Shown here: one piece after another, positions 59,161 through 63,112 of the stretch | Numbering within the stretch: the stretch's first letter is position 1 | Layout: every line of letters starts with the position of its first letter | The notes under the pieces: model-generated | Told to the model about the DNA's origin: nothing | The model's database searches: none | The model's input: the letters and a program-made list of their open reading frames with translations, nothing else | Translations under genes and position numbers: made by a program | Virus record (IMG/VR): IMGVR_UViG_3300044988_000895 | Span: 1-63,112 of that record | Reading direction: 5' to 3' (one strand) | Length of the DNA: 63,112 nt | DNA from: a virus

Positions 59161-59241
59161 CTCCCCTACTATTAACTTTTAACTCCACTATACACGATTT
59201 TTTTAAGACTAACAAATTCCCTAAATGGACTGTTTTACTAA

Positions 59242-60012
59242 TCACTCCGATAATCTCTTATTGATTATCTCAAGATAGGTTGGTTCTTTTTCTATAAGAA
59301 TATAATTGCGATTTAATTCCTTTGCCACTTTACCTACCGTTCCACTTCCTGCAAAGGGATCAAGAATTGTATCACCTTCATTACTCCAACTGATAATATG
59401 ATCGTGAACTAACTTTTCTGGAAATGGAGAATTATGCTTTCCTGTATTAGCACCAGTCTTTGTCGGCATAAACCAAATGTTGTAAAGATATTTAGTGTCT
59501 TTGACAACAACACCATCATCTCTTTTTCTCATCGAAAAATTCCACTCAAATTGTTTTTCTGATTTGTGATTATTGCTGTTGCCAGCAGTCTTTGTCGGAA
59601 CCCTTATAGGATTGAAAGTCTTTGGTCTTCCTTTAGAGAAAACAAACATATACTCAAATTGCTGCTCGTATCTATTGTGATTTAATGGAATTGGATTCTG
59701 CTTCGCATATATCATCGTATCATGTAAAAGGAATCCTACTTCTTTAAAATATAATGCTTGCTTAAATGATGTTCCTGTCTCACTACCTTTAATTGATGAA
59801 TCGCCAACTACCCAAACTACTACACCACCATCCTTCATTATCCTAAATAATATATCAATTGCACCCTTCCAAACATGCTCACCCCAATCTAAACTACCAT
59901 TATATGACCTCAAATTGTCGTAAGGAGGAGAAGTCAAAACCATATCAATACTCTTGTCAGATATCCTTGTCATAACATCCAAACAATCACCAATTATCAC
60001 TTCATTATTCAT
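59242..60012 (-). CDS. DNA N4/N6 methyltransferase (TSPPY type), 256 aa
   Basis: TSPPYDNLRSY at residues 27-37 and the S-adenosylmethionine loop DPFAGSGTVGK starting near residue 218 show the catalytic motif preceding the cofactor motif, which is the beta-class order. It methylates cytosine N4 or adenine N6 in DNA. No restriction partner is present nearby, so it is a solitary phage methylase, probably protecting phage DNA from host restriction. The start overlaps the preceding gene by four bases. Confidence 0.88.
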   Translation of the reverse strand: MNNEVIIGDCLDVMTRISDKSIDMVLTSPPYDNLRSYNGSLDWGEHVWKGAIDILFRIMKDGGVVVWVVGDSSIKGSETGTSFKQALYFKEVGFLLHDTMIYAKQNPIPLNHNRYEQQFEYMFVFSKGRPKTFNPIRVPTKTAGNSNNHKSEKQFEWNFSMRKRDDGVVVKDTKYLYNIWFMPTKTGANTGKHNSPFPEKLVHDHIISWSNEGDTILDPFAGSGTVGKVAKELNRNYILIEKEPTYLEIINKRLSE

Positions 60013-60362
60013 ATCAAAACCTTTTTGCCGTTTGTTTTTATTGTCTCGTAATGCCGACCATCTATATTACTGCCATCTTCATCAAACCAATGTGGCTTTA
60101 CTTTTGGATTGTAAAATATACACTTGCCACTCATCTCTGTCACTGGCTCTATCTTTACATAGTCACACTTTATCCAAGAACATACCGTCTTATTGCCACC
60201 TTCGTAAATAGCCTTGGCTGTCTTTTCTCTATTACACAATACACAATTATATAAAGTCAAATTCACATATCGTGGATCAAAATAACTTTTCCTGCCACCG
60301 TTTTCAGTTACTTGCCATTTCATAAAGTTTTGACCTTTAGCCAAATGAAATCTTACCTTCAT
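60009..60362 (-). CDS. Hypothetical Cys-containing protein (117 aa)
   Basis: Not recognised. CVLCNREKTAKAIYEG and CSWIKCDYV give two cysteine pairs that may bind zinc. A gaggg ribosome site precedes the ATG. It is coupled to the methylase gene and may assist it. Its 5' end contains a 22-bp segment that is copied upstream of the second plus-strand methylase. Confidence 0.5.
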   Translation of the reverse strand: MKVRFHLAKGQNFMKWQVTENGGRKSYFDPRYVNLTLYNCVLCNREKTAKAIYEGGNKTVCSWIKCDYVKIEPVTEMSGKCIFYNPKVKPHWFDEDGSNIDGRHYETIKTNGKKVLI

Positions 60363-60428
60363 GTTAAACCCTCAATAAATGAATATTACTATTTACAAAT
60401 TAAACAATAAAAATTATCATACAAAAAA

Positions 60429-60472
60429 TCAAGAGGAATACTTATGTCAATCAAGAGGAATACTTATGTCAA
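60429..60472 (+). repeat. 22-bp tandem duplication of ribosome site and start codon
   Basis: tcaagaggaatacttatgtc (plus aa) is present twice without gap. Each unit has an agaggaa ribosome site and an ATG. Only the second ATG (60466) is in the frame of the methylase. The first opens a 32-codon frame overlapping the methylase start. Confidence 0.9.
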
Positions 60473-61323
60473 TATTGCATGGATGTTGTATCGAAATACT
60501 CAAAACATTAGAAGAAAAATCTGTTCACTCTTGCGTAACTAGCCCACCTTACTTCGGTCTCAGAGATTATGGAGTAAAAGGACAGATTGGACTCGAAATA
60601 ACTCCAGAAGAATATGTAAGCAAAATATTAGAAGTATTCTCCGAAGTCAAAAGAGTTCTTCGTGATGATGGCACACTTTGGCTCAACCTTGGTGACTCCT
60701 ATGCTCAAAATCAATCAGCAGGAGATAGAGTCACAAAATATTCTCCAAAACAAAAAACAAGCAAAGGAACATATTCATCGGAAGTAAAATGTCCTGTTGG
60801 ATATAAAGTTAAAGACCTAATTGGAATTCCGTGGATGGTTGCCTTTGCACTTCGTTCAGATGGATGGTATCTGCGTCAAGATATCATTTGGCACAAACCA
60901 AATCCAATGCCAGAAAGCGTTACAGATCGTTGTACCAAATCACATGAATATATCTTCCTTCTATCCAAATCCCCTAAATATCACTTCGACCATGAAGCCA
61001 TAAAAGAAAAAGGCGTTATGTCAAAAGGTGATTCTGCCGAACTGGAAGAAAAAGGATATAACACTCGCAACAAAAGATCTGTATGGATTGTTAACACCAA
61101 ACCTTTTAAAGAAGCTCATTTCGCTACATTCCCCATAGATCTCATAGAACCTTGTATTCTTGCAAGCTGTCCAGAAAATGGAACTGTACTCGATCCATTC
61201 TTCGGTGCTGGTACTACTGGCATCGTTTGTATTAAAAATAAAAGAAATTACATTGGTATTGAACTAAACCAAGATTATATCGATATAGCTAAAAAAAGAA
61301 TAAGTGATTTCACTACTATTTAA
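60466..61323 (+). CDS. DNA methyltransferase (TSPPY type), tandem copy 1 (285 aa)
   Basis: TSPPYFGLRDYG at residues 25-36, LWLNLGDSY, the HKPNPMPESVTDRCTKSHEY segment, and the C-terminal DPFFGAGTTGIV make a complete beta-class DNA methylase. The start at 60466 was chosen because the next gene begins with the same MSILHGCCIEIL and because of the ribosome site. It is a close paralogue of the gene that follows and differs mainly in the central target-recognition region. Confidence 0.88.
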   Translation: MSILHGCCIEILKTLEEKSVHSCVTSPPYFGLRDYGVKGQIGLEITPEEYVSKILEVFSEVKRVLRDDGTLWLNLGDSYAQNQSAGDRVTKYSPKQKTSKGTYSSEVKCPVGYKVKDLIGIPWMVAFALRSDGWYLRQDIIWHKPNPMPESVTDRCTKSHEYIFLLSKSPKYHFDHEAIKEKGVMSKGDSAELEEKGYNTRNKRSVWIVNTKPFKEAHFATFPIDLIEPCILASCPENGTVLDPFFGAGTTGIVCIKNKRNYIGIELNQDYIDIAKKRISDFTTI

Positions 61324-61362
61324 CACTTCATAAAGTTTTGACCTTTAGACAAAAGGAATATT

Positions 61363-62277
61363 ATGTCAATATTGCATGGATGTTGTATCGAAATACTCAA
61401 AACATTAGAAGAAAAATCTATCCACTCTTGCGTAACTAGCCCACCTTACTTCGGTCTCAGAGATTATGGCACAAAAGGACAGATTGGACTCGAAACAACT
61501 CCAGAAGAATATATAAGTAAAATCTTAGCGGTATTCTCCCAAGTCAAAAGAGTCCTTCGTGATGATGGCACACTTTGGCTCAATCTTGGCGACTCCTATT
61601 GGAATAATTTTGGTGGTGGTTCCTCTACCATGACCACTGGTAACTCCCAAGCAGTCAAAACCAGAGGAAGATCAAATAAACCTAAACACTCCTATCTGAA
61701 AATAAAAGACCTTATAGGCATACCTTGGCTCGTTGCTTTAGCTCTCCAAAAAGATGGCTGGTATCTAAGACAGGACATCATTTGGCATAAACCCAATAGC
61801 CTTCCAGAAAGCGTAACTGATAGATGCTCTAAATCACACGAATATATCTTCCTTCTATCCAAATCCCCTAAATACTACTTCGATAATAAATCAATCAAAG
61901 TTCCTATGTCCGCCAATAGCACACCTTCTAAGTCTGTTCGTGGCAAAAACCCATCTAGTAATGCACCTATAGGTCAACCTAATCAACTAGGAAGCGGTAG
62001 CCGTGGATGTGATGATGGTCTGGTAAACAAAAGATCTGTATGGACTGTTACTACCAAGCCCTTTAAAGAAGCTCATTTTGCTACATTCCCTATAGATCTA
62101 ATAGAACCTTGTATTCTTGCAGGTTGTCCAGAAAACGGAACTGTACTCGATCCATTCTTCGGTGCTGGTACTACTGGCATTGTTTGTATTAAAAATAAAA
62201 GAAATTATCTTGGCATAGAATTAAACCAAGATTATATAAATATCGCTAAAAAAAGAATAAGTGATTTCACTACATAA
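61363..62277 (+). CDS. DNA methyltransferase (TSPPY type), tandem copy 2 (304 aa)
   Basis: Nearly the same as copy 1 in the catalytic and cofactor parts (TSPPYFGLRDYG, DPFFGAGTTGIV). It has a longer and different middle segment: a Gly/Ser/Thr-rich block (NNFGGGSSTMTTGN), and further inserts before RSVWTVTTKP. That region should set target choice, so the two copies probably methylate different sequences. An aaaaggaat ribosome site precedes the ATG. Confidence 0.88.
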   Translation: MSILHGCCIEILKTLEEKSIHSCVTSPPYFGLRDYGTKGQIGLETTPEEYISKILAVFSQVKRVLRDDGTLWLNLGDSYWNNFGGGSSTMTTGNSQAVKTRGRSNKPKHSYLKIKDLIGIPWLVALALQKDGWYLRQDIIWHKPNSLPESVTDRCSKSHEYIFLLSKSPKYYFDNKSIKVPMSANSTPSKSVRGKNPSSNAPIGQPNQLGSGSRGCDDGLVNKRSVWTVTTKPFKEAHFATFPIDLIEPCILAGCPENGTVLDPFFGAGTTGIVCIKNKRNYLGIELNQDYINIAKKRISDFTT

Positions 62278-62303
62278 TTTAAATGTAATCAATAAGGAAT
62301 ATC

Positions 62304-63112
62304 ATGAATAATTTTAGCTTTAAACAATTCATAGAAAACAAAGATCTTAACGAAGTTGGACAACATGTCTTTCCAGATGATAAAAACGATCCCACTTACA
62401 ATAAACCATTTCATAACAGTACTGTAAAACAAGTAGAAGATGGTGGATATGCAGATACTGAAAATAAATTTTCTAGTGACATGCCTGTATTTAAAATTAA
62501 AAGTATAAAAAATGGAATTGAAGTCGAATTAGGCGGAATGATAAAAAGTAGACTTCTTACAGTTAGTGGTGCTGGTCATAATACTGATCCACGAACTGGA
62601 CAGGGGATGAATCAAGGTGGACAGTCTTTCGATTACAAATATGATAAACCCAAGGAAACCATATGGCCAAATCATCCCGATATAACAGGTTTTTATAAGG
62701 GAATTGGAAAAGATGGCACATCTAATCGTTTTGATTCTTTGCATAATCCCAAACCACAAGAAACCAATTACACCATTGATATTATTTTAAAAAGCATGAT
62801 GAAAGTTGCTGCTCAAATAATCATTGATAATCATCAATACAATCGAATTATAAGTTTTAAGCCTGTTTTTGATTGGCTACAAAATCCACGCAAAGATCGG
62901 CCAGAGTTTGAAACTAGAATTGCCTTGATGTACACCACTTTGGACAAAGGTCTTAAGATGATTATTAGGGAAGCAAGCAAAAAAATCAATACTGGCGATA
63001 AAAAATATACCTTAGAAAAAGTTGGACACGACATACACATATCTTCAGGAAGCCCTCTTGACCTTCGATTAGATAAAAATACAGATGATTATGATAAGGC
63101 TATAGCTGGCGA
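62304..63112 (+). CDS. Hypothetical protein with packaging-signal-like N-terminus (3' end off window)
   Basis: An ATG at 62304 with an aataaggaat ribosome site opens a frame of about 269 codons to the edge. The N-terminus MNNFSFKQFIENKDLNEV fits the capsid-targeting type, with LNE (residues 15-17) as a possible processing site. The body (SGAGHNTDPRTGQGMNQGG, then helical IIIDNHQYNRIISFKPVFDW) shows no known motif. Its relation to the nearby methylases is unknown. Confidence 0.7.
   Translation, partial: MNNFSFKQFIENKDLNEVGQHVFPDDKNDPTYNKPFHNSTVKQVEDGGYADTENKFSSDMPVFKIKSIKNGIEVELGGMIKSRLLTVSGAGHNTDPRTGQGMNQGGQSFDYKYDKPKETIWPNHPDITGFYKGIGKDGTSNRFDSLHNPKPQETNYTIDIILKSMMKVAAQIIIDNHQYNRIISFKPVFDWLQNPRKDRPEFETRIALMYTTLDKGLKMIIREASKKINTGDKKYTLEKVGHDIHISSGSPLDLRLDKNTDDYDKAIAG

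Larger units (their letters stand above)
60319..61348 (+). repeat. 22-bp direct repeats bounding a duplicated methylase unit
   Basis: ttcataaagttttgaccttt (plus ag) occurs at 60319-60340 and again at 61327-61348, 1008 bp apart. The first copy lies in the 5' end of the minus-strand gene and the second just before the second methylase. They mark the flank copied with the methylase gene in a tandem duplication. Confidence 0.8.

Overview
The window reads as part of a very large, AT-rich tailed-phage genome of the T4-like (contractile-tail) type. The evidence is a baseplate/tail block on the minus strand with recognisable gp25-like, gp6/J-like, P2-I-like, gp5-like and hub proteins, a giant 3980-residue tape measure, TAAATA late-promoter-like elements in front of several genes, one phage tRNA, free-standing HNH-AP2 endonucleases and many accessory enzymes. 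Capsid, terminase, portal, tail sheath and tail tube genes are not in the window. The host cannot be named. Purine-rich Shine-Dalgarno sites and a lipobox argue for an ordinary bacterial host, probably Gram-negative.

Layout. Positions 1-31.5 kb (minus strand): three tandem PKD-domain adhesin-like proteins sharing an EHHN/QHHN module (the first runs off the left edge and carries a striking PTII-x-FGPL repeat), a coiled-coil protein, fibre-like proteins, then the baseplate genes up to the hub, LysM-like protein, tube-initiator-like protein and tape measure. Non-structural insertions here are a nucleoside-deoxyribosyltransferase-like gene on the opposite strand, a small glycosyltransferase-like gene and a SET-domain protein. 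Positions 31.5-38 kb: small zinc-ribbon and hypothetical genes, a TylF-type methyltransferase, an HELRH metallopeptidase and an unknown proline-rich protein. Positions 38-42.6 kb: a nucleotidyltransferase of the CCA-adding/poly(A) polymerase class, an SNF2-type helicase and tRNA-Thr(UGU). Positions 42.6-50.4 kb: surface-chemistry and envelope genes (nonulosonate cytidylyltransferase plus sialyltransferase-like protein, glycosyltransferase-like protein, ClpP-like protease, sulfotransferase, two exported peptidase-like proteins). Positions 50.5-55 kb: a DNA-binding-repeat nuclease, an ART-PolyVal-like ADP-ribosyltransferase, a phosphoesterase and small proteins. Positions 55-58.3 kb: an array of four HNH-AP2 endonucleases plus an AP2 remnant. 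Positions 58.3-63.1 kb: an acetyltransferase, three DNA methyltransferases (two of them a tandem duplication) and a truncated large gene.

The main hunt result is a set of up to nine otherwise unrelated proteins that begin with the same kind of short amphipathic N-terminus (M-x-F-x-x-[WFY]-[LIM]-x-E), resembling the capsid-targeting sequence of T4 internal proteins (IPI-III). Members include an ADP-ribosyltransferase, a PD-(D/E)XK-like nuclease with DNA-binding repeats, an SNF2 helicase, a nucleotidyltransferase and a metallopeptidase. Two of them share a nearly identical 45-bp block made of a late promoter, a start codon and the signal, which looks like a portable cassette. I infer a packaged, co-injected effector arsenal. 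This is not proven by sequence.

Several genes have TAAATA only 4-5 nt before the ATG and no Shine-Dalgarno site, which predicts leaderless late mRNAs. Three loci look interrupted (an in-frame UGA behind a signal peptide, a UGA plus frameshift upstream of the HNH array, and a homopolymer frameshift after the SET gene). These may be genuine pseudogenes, recoding or sequence errors.
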